From assembly GCA_008933995.1 (NCBI GenBank), contig WARS01000071.1:7279018-7343017 (forward strand): a DNA stretch of 64,000 nucleotides. Direction: 5' to 3'. A program made the position numbers and the translations under genes. This document shows positions 27,348 to 60,400 of this stretch, piece by piece. The stretch's first letter is position 1. The number at the start of each line of letters is the position of its first letter. The DNA comes from Datnioides undecimradiatus. Lineage: Eukaryota > Chordata > Actinopteri > Lobotiformes > Datnioididae. The notes beneath the pieces are model-generated. The model was not told the DNA's origin. It searched no databases and saw only the letters and a list, made by a program, of their open reading frames with translations.

Positions 27348-28512
27348 CGTGTAGAAAGTTCCTGCTAACACTTGTTTATTCTCTGTATTCAGCGCAGACA
27401 GCACACATACTAAATATGGTTGACTTTTGAGTGTGCCGATCATGCACACTGGTCTCCCACAATGCAATGCCAGGCATTGGAGGCTCTCAGCCGAAAGTAA
27501 AATAAATTCTGGGTGGCGGTGAAACGGCTCCAAAATGTTTGCAGATCCAAGAAATGTTCACATCCTGATGTAATTTGCAGCGGCTTTCCAAAGTCTTGTT
27601 TGAGTGACAGCTGACATCCCGCATATTAAATCAAAAGCCAATCAGGCCTGCTTATTTTTGTATATTACTGAAACGGTACACTGTCAATGCTAAGCAAGTA
27701 GCCGTCTGCACACTGTAGGATAGTTTATGAATTTGGTGCACACCTTGTGTTTTACTCCATGCATTCTTCTGAAAACCTGGCGCCTACATAACTCAGAGTG
27801 CAGCTCAACCACCAACTGTCTTCTAGCTGTCAAAGAGAGATGACTACAGAGGTCTGGTAAATTCACTTATTTCATGTTTTCCCACAATTGTACTTTTTCA
27901 ATTTTGAATCTTTAAATGTATTTTAACTACTTTAGTTTTTTTTCCCTTTTTGTATCGATTTAAAGTGGACTTTTTGTTTGTTGAGTTGCTATTAGCACAT
28001 TTTATTTTAAGTAAGAGTATGTCACTGGGAGGGCTACAGTCAAGCTTTTATTACTCAGGACAGACGGGAGAGGAAGCTGGCCACAATACAGACAAATAGT
28101 GATGCTGCAGCTGCTCAGATGCATCATTACTCTACAAAATACTTGATTCCAGTCACCAAAATGTTCTTTATTTATGCCTATTAGTTCAGACAAACAGGAG
28201 CCAACTACGCCCAGCCCCACCCTGAAACCGCAGAACGAATACAGTACTTTTATTCCTTTTGTTATGAGATTCTCTCATATCAAAATACACACTTGCATCA
28301 CAGTCTTAAGCTTTCACACACACGCACTCACATACACAGACTATGCACTCACAGTCAAGAGTAACTGACCTCATGAAATACAAGTATAACAAAAAAAAAC
28401 ATTTAAGCACACATGAATGGTTCTGTTGAAAGAAGAAATACGTCCCCACGCCATTTCTGTTTTTATTCAAAACTCAATTAAAAATCAACTTCATTCTTAA
28501 TTCGGTTTTCCT
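27348..28512. other. Convergent intergenic spacer, aaas / col2a1
   Basis: No gene or RNA is recognised. The sequence is AT-rich between the two transcript ends. The col2a1 3' UTR may reach into its right part, because additional TTTATT words (AATAAA on the minus strand) occur near 28246 and 28462. Confidence 0.45.
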
Positions 28513-29843
28513 TTTATTTTCCAATTTACATCAATTAGAAGTGTAACAAAATAAAAACAAAAATGACCATAATAAAATTAATTCAAAAAATGTACACGCC
28601 CTCACACACACAGAGACAACCCACCCTGGTCGTTTTAGAGCAACCGTCCTCAGAGTCCTGCGATCTGTTTCCGGGGTCTGGACTCCAGAGGAGGCCTCCA
28701 AGTAGCCCCTGTCTCCCCTGTTTAACCCGACTGCACCCCTCCTCCAGGGTGGAGTGTGAGTGTGTGGTGTGAGGCTAGTGGGAATTAGGGTTGGGGCGGC
28801 GTTTGGTGGAAACTGAAATACAGAACTCATAGCACCTTCTGAAGAGAGAGCAACCCAAAGCAAAGATGGCCATTCAGCCCCAGATCCACCTGAAAGCTAA
28901 TGTTTGGTCAGCTCAGATTTAAACTCAACATTTTCACTTTGTTTTTCAGCGTGAGGTAGCTTTAAACAATCTGGATGACTACAATAAAAAAGCGAAAACA
29001 AATTTCCCTCAAATTCTTCAAAGCAAATTTTTCCAAATGAGAACTGGGCCTTCTTCTGATGGGCAGTCAAGGGGTACAGGACATTGAAACATACATCCCG
29101 AATGTGACCTCACTTTCCAAAAAGTGTTGGTGTGCATATAGACACATGTACACACATAATGTGGAAATATATATAAAACCATCTGGTTGTTTATAAACAC
29201 AGACTTTTACAACAATAGAACCAAGGATTTATAATACACAGTAAAGGTTTTGCTCCTGCGCACGATGGACTGGCCTGGAGCACCTGGATTTGATTTTTAC
29301 TTACTGAGAATATTACTTTTTGTCTACGCTGATTCAAAATGCCATATTTGTGTGTCAGGAGGGAAACAGGGAGGGAGGTGGAGTAGGACTGGGACAGAGG
29401 TTGTGCGGCTGTTCTGTAGTGGAAGGGGGGGCTTGTCTTACTTACAAAGTGAACCCGCCCAGTCCTACCTCAGCTCTGCCCATTCTGGTTAGACAATAAA
29501 TAAGTGACATCAAGTCATGTTTCTGTTCTCCATAACTTGTTCGCTTGGTCCCTCTTCCTCCTGGCTCTGACTCATTCCCGTCAACAGTGGGCCATGGGAA
29601 ACATGACTGGATCTCAGGAAGCGGGTTGACAGAGAATGCTGGTGTGATGTACAGATATTGCCGGTGCCCTTCAGTGCTAACATCCAGGGAGTACAACTTG
29701 GAGAGCACTTCGTTGTGAGAGAAAAAGTATCAATTTTCTTTTATAATTTCCAGTCTTCTTTATTGTGGAAGTGTGTGTGTAATGTTTCATGGTGGAGTTT
29801 ATTTATTTCCTGTGTTTTTGGGGGGCCATTGTGATATTCCACT
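28513..29843 (-). other. col2a1: col2a1 3' UTR (maximum extent)
   Basis: Follows the TAA at 29844-29846. Several minus-strand AATAAA signals are visible: plus-strand TTTATT at 29759-29764 and 29799-29804 (short 3' UTR, under 100 nt), and distal ones at 28513-28518. Alternative polyadenylation is plausible; no RNA evidence is available. Confidence 0.4.
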
Positions 29844-50424
<20,581 letters not shown>

Positions 50425-50438
<14 letters not shown>

Positions 50439-50466
50439 GTCTAAATATTAGACATGCAGGAGCTTG
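50425..50466 (-). promoter_or_regulatory. col2a1: Collagen-type 5' stem-loop enclosing the start codon
   Basis: On the transcript a perfect 9-bp inner stem CATGTCTAA / TTAGACATG (plus 50448-50456 and 50436-50444, loop of 3 nt) ends on the initiator ATG. A 4/3 asymmetric internal loop (CCTG / TTC) separates it from an outer AAGCT / AGCTT stem (50461-50465 and 50428-50432). A four-codon uORF (M-S-N-I-stop) lies inside and ends two bases before the main ATG. This is the layout of the LARP6-bound 5' stem-loop of type I and III collagen mRNAs. Confidence 0.65.
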
Positions 50467-50637
50467 GGTGAGAAGTGAAGTGACGGACGAGACCAGGCTT
50501 TCAGTCAGCGGTGTGTTAAGTGTGTGTTCCCAGAGACTTATGGCACCATGCAGTCAAACCCTCCAAAATCTAAGTGGAATCCAACGCGGGGCCCCAGCTG
50601 GCACTCTGCACCCACCGCGTCAGGGCAAGCACCGCGG

Positions 50638-50643
50638 TTTTAT
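50638..50643 (-). promoter_or_regulatory. col2a1: col2a1 TATA-like box
   Basis: CATAAAACC on the minus strand, flanked by GC-rich sequence, about 200 nt upstream of the ATG. Initiation near 50605-50612 would give a 5' UTR of about 170 nt, similar to other fibrillar collagens. This UTR also contains a three-codon uORF starting at 50549 (M-V-P-stop). Confidence 0.45.
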
Positions 50644-52159
50644 GTCCACTGTGCCTTGTATGGATCTTCGTATATTCCAAAATACCAGTCCTTCCCCCAG
50701 ACCCCCTGTCAGGCTGAAACCTGAACCTCATCTCCCTCCCCTCAATCCAACAGCATCTACTCTCCCAGGGATTTTTTTAAACTCAAGCCCTCCTTCCTTG
50801 ACCTGCTTGGCCTGGCCTGGCCTGGCCTGGCCAAGAGATGCACCTTCACTTTCACATTAAAAGGGGAGCTACAAGCAGCAGAGCACAGGTCAAGCACTGA
50901 CTCAGCTACATGTCATTGTGTCAGTGAATTAAAATTTGTAGAAGTTTCAGCTAATCTTCAGGGCCACTCTCTCTGTTAGAATGACCAACATGTGGTATAG
51001 TAAAAGTAATTGCTTTCTTGTGGACAATCCCATGAATCTGAAGTACACATTGTTAGATTTGTTAGATTCACCATTGAGATATAAATTGAAATTAAATAAA
51101 TATGTTATGGTGTACCTCTGCATGATAAAAATATGTTCTACTGCTTGACAATGCGGAAACTGATTACAGACAAATTTAAGTACTGCCTTAATCACATGAG
51201 CTAAACTATGTTGTAGGTCATGATAAAAATCACCCTCACCCAATCAATAGACCTGGCCAGAAAACAGTCTTTCTAATCCTCTGTTGGACTTTTCTAAAAA
51301 AAATTTACTAAAAAACTGGAAGATAGCTGAAACTCCCCAAAGTATGTATGAGAAAAACCTGTAAGGTTTGCTATTTACCAATAAAATATTAGTGAAACTA
51401 TTATGGACAGTGTGTGAGACCGTTTTTCTCTAACTGAGCTATAGTGACAGATGTTCTAGTTAACTTATCACTGTGGCTAGTTATGCCTGACTGCTTAATA
51501 AAGCTTGAAATCTTTTTTTGTACAGGTCTCAAATACTAAGGACAAAAAAATGAATGCCATTTTTGTAGACTAATGAAGTGAAGTTATGGGAACCCAATAC
51601 TGGGTCAGTGAGGTTGTTTGTTTCAGTCTAGTCTCTTGGATTATGGATTAATCTGCAGACCTTGGACAACCTTAAAGTGTTGAGTTGACCAATCGAGTGA
51701 GGTTATGTCATGTTCACACTGCAGGCAAACCTTCTGAGAACCTTGTCTGTTTGGACAAAGGCCATTGACAAGAGGTTGTGAGATCTAGTTAAAAGAACAA
51801 TCCTCCTGTGCCTCACATAGAAAGGAAATCTTCCCTTGTGTTAAAAATACATTTTCCACATTCAGCAGTTACACACTGTGTTCACGTCAGTTGATCACTT
51901 GCTTATAAGCAATTTAATTGTCCAGTAGGTCTGTCAAAATATATAAACCTACATAGCAGCATTCCAGACAAAATAGCACATATATGCCAGAACTACCTAT
52001 TGTGAAGCTGAGCCAGAAGGGTGATGAAATGTCTGTGTGATCTTTATCATGTACTCCTCTTTAGATAGGCCCAGGTGAGTGGGCTTGAAAGGAGGTCTTT
52101 GTCATGAGGAGAGGCACTGTAATTCCAGGGTCACGACCCTCTAGAAAGCCCCCTCATTC

Positions 52160-52232
52160 CACATACAGGAAAGAAAGATTTGAACCCACCATCTTAGCTC
52201 TTGTCTGCCATGTCTATGAGCTATTTGGCTTA
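52160..52232 (-). repeat. tRNA-derived SINE head (degenerate)
   Basis: On the minus strand an A-box-like TAGCTCATAGAC and a B-box-like GGGTTCAAATC are spaced about 30 nt apart, the geometry of an internal Pol III promoter. The acceptor and anticodon arms do not pair properly, so this is not a functional tRNA but probably the 5' part of a tRNA-derived SINE. Confidence 0.4.
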
Positions 52233-54583
52233 CTTGAACTGTGTATAAGGCGGAAGTTAGAAAACCAATCCAACTCAGTCTTTGAACTAAACAGGTATCT
52301 TCTCTTTTTTCTCACTCTATATTTATTCAAGGCTCGTCTTGGCCTTATCTGATACTACAAAGTCTGATCATCATAGCTCACCCAGTAATACATAGTACAA
52401 CAAGTAAACCCTGGTTTTGTATGCTTTTCTGGTGTTAGAAATTTCACATTTAACAGGACACCATGCTCAGTAATGATGTTGATGAGCAACGAAAACATCT
52501 CAGGAATTCAAACAGCCAGTTACCCAGCTGAATCAATAATCGGTGGCCTTTAGACAATAGAGGGTGTATACAGTGCCATTCTGCACCAACACTGTGTCCA
52601 GTTTGCTGTGTCAGGTCAAGTCATTGTTGCTATGTCATGGGTAAAAAGGCAAGACTTGAGTACTGAAAAATAGTTTCAAAGCAAACCACAATGAAATCAT
52701 ATACAGATATGCAAGAAAGAAATCAGAAGATCAGCTCAGCATCAGCTATGCCTTGTCTGAAGAAGAAACACTGAAAATAGAAATCAAGATGAATCTAGAG
52801 ATGCTAATGAAATTACTGTTGCCATTTATAGCATCCTACAAGTGCTGAGGATGTAAATTCTTAAAACAACAGCACAGCTGAGAGCTGTGCAGCAATCACT
52901 GAGCATTCATCTGCCACTGTTCTCGTTGACGATGATGCAGCAATGTCACTGAATACCAGAGCAACTTCAGCTAGAGATTTGTATCCATATACAGCAGGAA
53001 TACTGAGTTCATTTCGGCCATACACATCCTTTTTCTCTGGTGCTCTGACTGTATACTGCAGTCTCCCTGCACACACAATAGGCCTCTGTGTGCACGGCCC
53101 GCGGAATGCTGCGAGATGGCAGGGCAGTGGGATAGCTCCATGGTGAGGATGGGGGTTGGTGGGTGAGGAAGGGTGTGGAAGGTAGAGGGATGAAGGAGAA
53201 GGGGGGTTGGTTTGAGCTTAGGGGAAGGGGAAGAGATGGCAGTGACGGACGGAGGGTGGTGATCGGGGGGGGGGCTGACCTCTCATAACTGTACGGGTGC
53301 ATAGAGGCTCCAGGGGTCTAGAAGGTGTCTAGGTTTCGGCACAGTGACCGCAGCAGAGGGGTAGCTGTGGTACTCTGTGTACACATAAACTGGTGACAGG
53401 AGGGTAGTCAGCACCCACCTGGGTGAGAGGAAAGGACAGACTGGTCCTGAGGGCTGACAGTGTTTCACAGTGTTTCCTGTCCTTCATGAAAAAAGGACTG
53501 ACTGAGTGGAGATGTTCACATGGTTCTTAACCAAATATGAACCAAAATGGAACCATTAGAAGATACACAAGACACTAATGGCCAGCACACACTCAAAGTG
53601 CATCGTTACAGTAATAACATCATAATTGTTGTGACAAAAGGAAAAAAGCTACCTTTAAGCAATTAAAACCACATTTAGATGAGGAAAAACTACTAACTAT
53701 TGAAACTTGCAGATGTGTAGCATATAACACATATCATACAAGCATGCATTTAGCTTACTATTAACATGCATCACTAACATTTGGCATGTTATCATGGTAT
53801 GTTAACATTAAATTTCTACTAATTAAATTTTTGGTTACGTGGAGGCAGCAGCAATAACAAAACATGTCAACACCTTCTAACCTGATGGCAAAAATGTTAG
53901 AAATCATTCATTTGGAGGCACATTTTGGGCCACCTCACTCTCTTTTAGCTCTGTTTTTGGTCTCTACCAACTCCTCACAGAAATATCTAGTTCTTTAGCT
54001 GCTAAAGGATCCTGTTCAGATAGTTGCTAACTTTGTCTGTCTGCCATTTGCTGAGCAAGAAGTGTATGAGCTGTGTGCTGATACTAGCTGCCTGCTGCAG
54101 ATGAAAACTGCACCATGAGAACAATGAAAGCAAACCAAAACAGTACATTTTATGAAAATATCAAGTGTACCTGCTATAAAGTCAAAATGCACTTGAGGCT
54201 GATTGGAATTTGATCTTTAGTTTTAAAGGCAGGAACCATCTTTTTAGGACCCTAATAATCACTAAAAATATAAATCTGCACAAGTGCTACACTACAAAGT
54301 GCAGGACAAAAACTTTGGGCGGCCAAAATAACTAAACTCTCCCTGTAGCAAAAACCAGACATGTTTGTGTCATTAATAGATAAATGGACAGATAGACAGA
54401 TTGATAAACTTCATTCAGTATTAAGTTAAATAATGCAGGCTGAATCTCAATCTGGTAGAACTGTTACATCATCAGTCTTATAGTCTACAAAGTTTTTAAT
54501 ACACCGATTTTGATTTTGTGGCACTCTTGGCATTAAGGCACCACCTTAGGGAACTCTCTTTCTGCCAGATAGCTCTCTCTTTC

Positions 54584-54604
54584 TGTGTGTGTGTGTGTGT
54601 GTGT
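54584..54604 (+). repeat. (TG)n microsatellite
   Basis: An uninterrupted TG run of about 21 bases preceded by a CT-rich stretch. Confidence 0.9.
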
Positions 54605-57261
54605 CGCTATATAGGTTAGGGTCAGTTTAGAGAAGGGATGGATTTCCTTTCACCCCGAATAGCACGGGGATAATGGCCCTTATCCTTTGATTTGAGATAT
54701 GCATTAAATGATGCATTAAATCTCTACAAGCATTTAACAGTTTCTAATAAGGTGCTTCATTTCATGGCTCTACTTACTAGCAAATTGTAACCAAGTAGGC
54801 AGTCTTTACATTTTGATCAGATTTTAGGCTTAACGGGAACTGGAAATGGGCTTAATTAAGTTGTTTTAGGCATTTTGTCTGTTAAAAAGCATTCAGTCCA
54901 AGTGGTGTTTGGTAGCTTTGAGTATATTGAGAATATGTTTAAGGTCCAGAGGGGCTTTGAGTGATTTAGAAAAATAAGCACGCATCAGTCCTATAAAAAT
55001 AGCAATGTAATTGGCATTATGTGATCAGAACAGGCTGTTTAAGAGGGTAAGTATTGTATCCATTGCTTTACAACTTATATCTCTTACTATGTTCATTACA
55101 TATTTGACCACCTGTTTTTCAGTTCTCAGATGCTGGTAACTAGCCCATGTCTTATGTTATGTTCCCAGAGTAAAATCTTTATCTGATTAATAAACACACT
55201 TTCAATCAAATTCCGATAGCTACTACACATTTTCCTCACTAAAGTCTCCAAAACTGGCTGCCCAAAGTTGTCTCTAAGCCGAGGCTTTACCTAGACCTGC
55301 AGATTACTGAGCCTGAATCAAAGCACCAGACCCGGTATGTTTCTTTTCCTGTGTGAGGTGGAGGGGGGGGAAGAGGTTAAGTTTGTCCAGGCTTGGTGTA
55401 TGCAGTGAGGGGGGCTTTCTCACACAAGATGGAGGATGAAGGGACAAAGGTGGCATTCATTGGCCCAGGAATGGAAAACATTTTCGCCTGAAAACAGAGA
55501 AGCTACAACCGGCAGAGGTATTGCGGAGAGGCCATGGGTTAGCATGCACCCCTTTGGAGAAGTCACACGCCTAGAAATGCAGAGGAGACCTCCAGAACCT
55601 AGTGAGGCCTCATTGATTTAGTAATGGAGATAATATCATGTCACCCTCTCAAATCTGTTTGGAAATGAATACAATACAGTCTGCAAGTGTGAAAAAGGTA
55701 GAATGTGATTGTTTAGCATTTGTGCTGTGAAACAGAACATTGGCATGATGGATTATCATCAGAATTCTTTACCATCTCCTCAGTGATTCAAGTTGCCTTT
55801 ATATGAATTATCTTGAAAAGAGCATGAAGGAAATGAAAAATAAAATATAAATAGTAAGATAAATCCCAATGGCGTCAAAATTTCAGCTGACCTTCTAGTG
55901 TGTTGTAAAATGCTCCATCAGTCAGCCATTGTCCTACTGAGGAGCATCTCACACAGGAGCAGACATCAAAGACAGGAAACCAGACCTTAGACTCAAGAAA
56001 TCACAAATTATTCAATAAACTGTGTTTGAAGCACCAGGAAACCTGCCAAAAAAAACCTTACGGAGAGGAAGGATCTTAGTCGCATTACTGTGATGTGTCC
56101 TCTCAATAAAACAACTGAGTCAAAGAACCGAGACTGACGTGAGTATAGGGTCCTGGAGTGAGTACGCCACCTAGAGGACAAGACAGTAGGGTTTCACAGT
56201 GTCAGTGTGTGAAACTCACCATGGGGTGTCGCCATCTAACAGCAGTAGAAAGGATTCTTTAAGTGACAACCTGACTTATTACCTTTTTAATTATTTAGCA
56301 GGCTGGACAACTACACACATTTGATCATTAACGCCAGTCTATGGTAATGTTGAATAATGAATAATAACACTTTTAATCTAATTAATGTCAGATCAAGCTG
56401 AACATTATTATAGAGGAATTTCTGATTCGCCAAGTGAATGTCACATTTTCATGATTACCCCTATCATCAATTGTCATTAAGAGAAATAATGCATGCAATA
56501 ATATGATTTCTGTAGTGGTAGATGTAGTAATTCTGCTACAGCAAAAGCTTTGTAAAGTAATTAATAGCACAAATATTTACAGAAAACAGTAAAATACATT
56601 AAAAGTACGCAAAATCAACAATCAAACTTAATCGTAAATTCCAGACCTTTAGTGTCCTCTTTCAGTGATAACAGTTAAATAAACCTGTTTTTGGCATACA
56701 TCCACTTGTCCAAGGCCAGATTATGTTGATACTGCGCTGTTTGATGAAGAAAGCTTGTTTATGTCTATATCCTCCTGACTACCAGGAAAAAAAATATTGT
56801 CCAATACAATTTTTTTTAAAATTCCCCAATCTTTGTAAGGTACCCCTTCACATTTGGTATCACTGAAAAGCCCTAAATGTCCTCTGTAGATAGAAAAAGG
56901 AGTTAATTCCATATTATAAAGTGGGTGGGCGATATTCAGGTTTAAAAATGTCCTCCACAGAGGACAAATTTGAACTACTGGTAGTCTGGAGGATATGACA
57001 TCTGACTCAATTTAAACTTGATCTCACTGTGTGTTATCACTACAGTAATTTATTTCCATACTGTAATCCAACCCTCCTTTAAATTTTAATACACACCAAA
57101 TTCACAACGTATCATCAAGTGAAAAAACAAAACAAAACTGAGTACCCTTTAATCAGAGACTAGACTAAATTCAAGTAGGGAGTACGACTTTAGTATGAAA
57201 TTGATTTCCCCCTTTGTAATCAGCAGCTGCAGTAGAAAGTCATAGGTACTGGTTTGGTTTC

Positions 57262-57484
57262 AGAAGCTTCTGGTTATTGACCCCATGCCTGAACCAACGT
57301 GCTGCCAGAGTCACAGCCCCGCCCCCGAGAAACAGCCTGTACTTGATCCAGTGTGTAAGACAGCAGCTGCTATTAAAGCTCTGAGGACCAAGGGGCACTG
57401 GTCACAAGTATCTCTCTAGATCAGCTAGTGGGGGAAAAAAATAAACTCCTTTGAATTATTAAACATTAAGCCCTACTTATCACA
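57262..57484 (+). promoter_or_regulatory. gls2: gls2 proximal promoter and 5' UTR
   Basis: A CCCCGCCCCC box lies at 57317-57326 and a TATA-like TATTAAAG at 57371-57378, 107 nt before the ATG at 57485. A perfect AGAAGCTTCT palindrome (57262-57271) fits the core GAAnnTTC of a heat-shock element. Start-site position is inferred from these spacings. Confidence 0.4.
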
Positions 57485-60400
57485 ATGCATTGCCTGAAAA
57501 GTCTGAGGACAGCTAACCCGGGAATCTTGCAGCTATTTAAAAATGCAGGGATCTCCGCCAGAGTTGGAGCTGACAACATTGTTTTGTCCAGAACGCAGCA
57601 ACCTGTTCCTCTCCCCTGCTGGGCCGCAGCATCACCCCACACCCACAGAGCCTTTCATCACCAGAAGGGCCCTGATGTGGACCAAGGACACTCAAAGTAG
57701 GTCACAGTAGACTGTCTCTAAACGAATAAATCACCATTAATTAGCCAAAATAGTATTCAGTATTATTCTTCATGATTTCAACACGATATTCCATGTAGTG
57801 TTCCCGAGGGGGCCGTCTGGTGTACTTAATTGTCTGTCTGTTGTAGTGGTAATTTAATAATTCTTGCCACAATAGTAACTCCTAATGTTACCACCATCAT
57901 AAAAGTTACGTAGCTAATGTGCAGAAAATGTCTGATTTAGCTCATACAATCTCTGAAGTGCAGCATTAATCATAAATTTGCTTTTACTCTTACCAGTCGT
58001 CATTTCCTTGCCAGACGTGAAGGTCGATACCACATTCATATGGGTCCGTTATTTCCGTATTGTCCGTTATGCAGCTAGACGTTTAGCTTACATTAGCTTA
58101 GCAACGACTGAAAAAAGTTAGCCTGGCCCCATACTAAACTATATATACGATGTAAAAAAAGACAAACGCCAACCAGGATCTCTAAAGCTCACCATTAGCA
58201 TTATATATTGTTTGTTTAATCTGTACATAAACTCAGGTGTAAAAACAGGCTTAATTTTAGTTAAGTTTGAGTATTATAAGACTTCTTTGCTGGTATTCAT
58301 CTTCAGTTAAGTCCGCTGGTTGCTTAGCAACCTCATGCTCTTGGGCAGAGGTTAGAAAGTTATTTCGCTTAGTAAAGAAATAGTCCTGCAACTGCTGCAC
58401 ATGAAATCACAACTTGTCATGTATATATTTAGTGTAAAAATATTTTTTTAAAAGTGACTTGTAATGTTTTGTTTTGTTTTGCAAGCTATACTTGCTGGTA
58501 GGCCATTTTTAAAAAAAAATTTGGGCAGTAGAAGACTTCAGCCTGCTTCCTGTCATATGCTAAACTTATTAGGTAGAGCTTAAATTTGTTTATTGGTTAG
58601 ATAACTTTACTTAACGTTACTGAACTCACAATGACCAAATCTTTAGCACTTATTCCAAAATTGAAAGATCCAATAAGCAAGGGGGACAGAGAAAACATAC
58701 TGGCCATTGTATATGGGAATCCTTCATTAGTATGCTTGTATTTTATGTAGGTACAGTCATAGCATAGCAAAAACAAGAACTAGGCCAATAGCTGGATGTT
58801 AGCCAGTATTTTCACTAATGGCCATGTTGTTGACATAACGTTGACACACCGTTCATGGTTTTGAACTGATAGATTGGAGCCAGTCCAAACTTAAAGATCA
58901 CAGCATATGTGTGTTGTGTTGTTTCTTGCAGAAGTAGATTGATGTCCAGCATGGAGGACCTACTTTTCTACACCATCACTGAAGGCAAAGAGATGATCCC
59001 CATCTCCCAGTTCATCTCTGTGAGTAAACATCGTATTCACACTTCTCTGTTATGCCATGAACTGTTTTGACTGTCATTGACCATGTGGACATACACAAGC
59101 ACACTGTTCCCTTGTTTTCCCTAAAAAGCATGACTTTAGTTGAACCAACCTTGTGGAGTGACATAGGACCCTACAGCAGGAATCTTGAGCATCTTCATAT
59201 GAATGCAGGGTAAAGTTTAAAAGGTGTTTATGGGTTTTCTTATGTAATAGGCCTAAATATAGTAGGTGTGACACTTAGGTAATCAGGAGTGTACGACATA
59301 CATTTACACATTGATTTTTAATTATTTTTAGACTTTATTACAAAAAATATCTCACATTTTTGAGGTGGGACCAGCAGATGCAATGGCAAATTTGTTACAT
59401 TACAAGTAACTCGATTACTAAATTCGATTGCAAAGACACACACACATACTACTGAAGTCTTGCAAGGGGCCAGTCCCATAACATGCACATATAAAGACTT
59501 TGTGGAGTTTTGTGCATTGTGATAACTATATAACTATTGCAAAAATTCAAATCTTTGCTTTAGCTTCATATTGTGCAACTTTTCAGACAATAAGACTGAC
59601 GTGGGCATCTGGTGACCTCGGTGTCTATGACAACTCAGTAATTTTAAAAAGGAGCATGCATTTAGGAGAAAAGACGTGTGTCAACACAGGTGGCTTGTTG
59701 ACACATCATGGATGACTAGATGTGTTTGTAGATGTGACTGGGTTGGGACATGGATGGTGCAAGTGTTAGTCAGTGTCCACACACAACAGCTAAATGCTGT
59801 TGTCAGCCTAAAAGAATACTTCTTGTTAAAAGAAAGCATTGTTCTTAAAGTCGGAGTCATGCTTAGTCGATGTATAGTCGGTGCTTAGTTGGTGTATAAA
59901 TGGCAACTTCGGATGGGAAATCCCTGTACTTATATGTACTACCACTGAAACAGCCTTTAATTTAAAAAATATGAACAGATATTACTCCATTAAGACATTT
60001 CCAAACTTGCTTTAAGAATATATATAATATTCGTTCTAATTATAGACTAATGACTGGTTAGGGCAGAGATAGAATTGAAGAATTGGACTAACAAAGTTAG
60101 CTAGACCTGTAACCTTTAATTACAGTTGTAAATCTGACTTGTGCAAAAGGTAAACTATCAAATAAAATAATGAACTTTCTGTTGATAGAGTGATGTCTTG
60201 ATCAGGTAATTGTTTCGCATTTACATCACAATTTGTGTTTAATTTAACAGTTTATAATTAATAATGAACACATTCAGGCATATGATATACTTGATCATTT
60301 CATTGGGTGCTGTCATTCACATCCGCCTGTGTCTGTTTTGTGTTTTTATTCAGTTTGTGATGGCTAAACTGTTCACAAAACCTAAACAGAATAACTTGCT

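Larger units (their letters stand above)
50650..57255. other. Gene-poor interval upstream of col2a1 and gls2
   Basis: About 6.6 kb between two divergent promoters with no supported exon. It holds a CCTGG tandem run at about 50809-50832, a tRNA-like SINE head at 52160, G-rich runs at 53140-53280, a TG run at 54584 and many AT-rich stretches. Distal col2a1 control elements are plausible. The frames here lack domains and splice context. Confidence 0.5.

Noticed and set aside
50809-50832. CCTGG tandem run as a regulatory array
   Set aside because: Simple five-base tandem repeat upstream of the col2a1 TATA-like box; no evidence of function.
55436-55621. 61-codon plus-strand frame upstream of gls2
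   Set aside because: Low similarity to anything known, no start or splice context, within gene-poor sequence.
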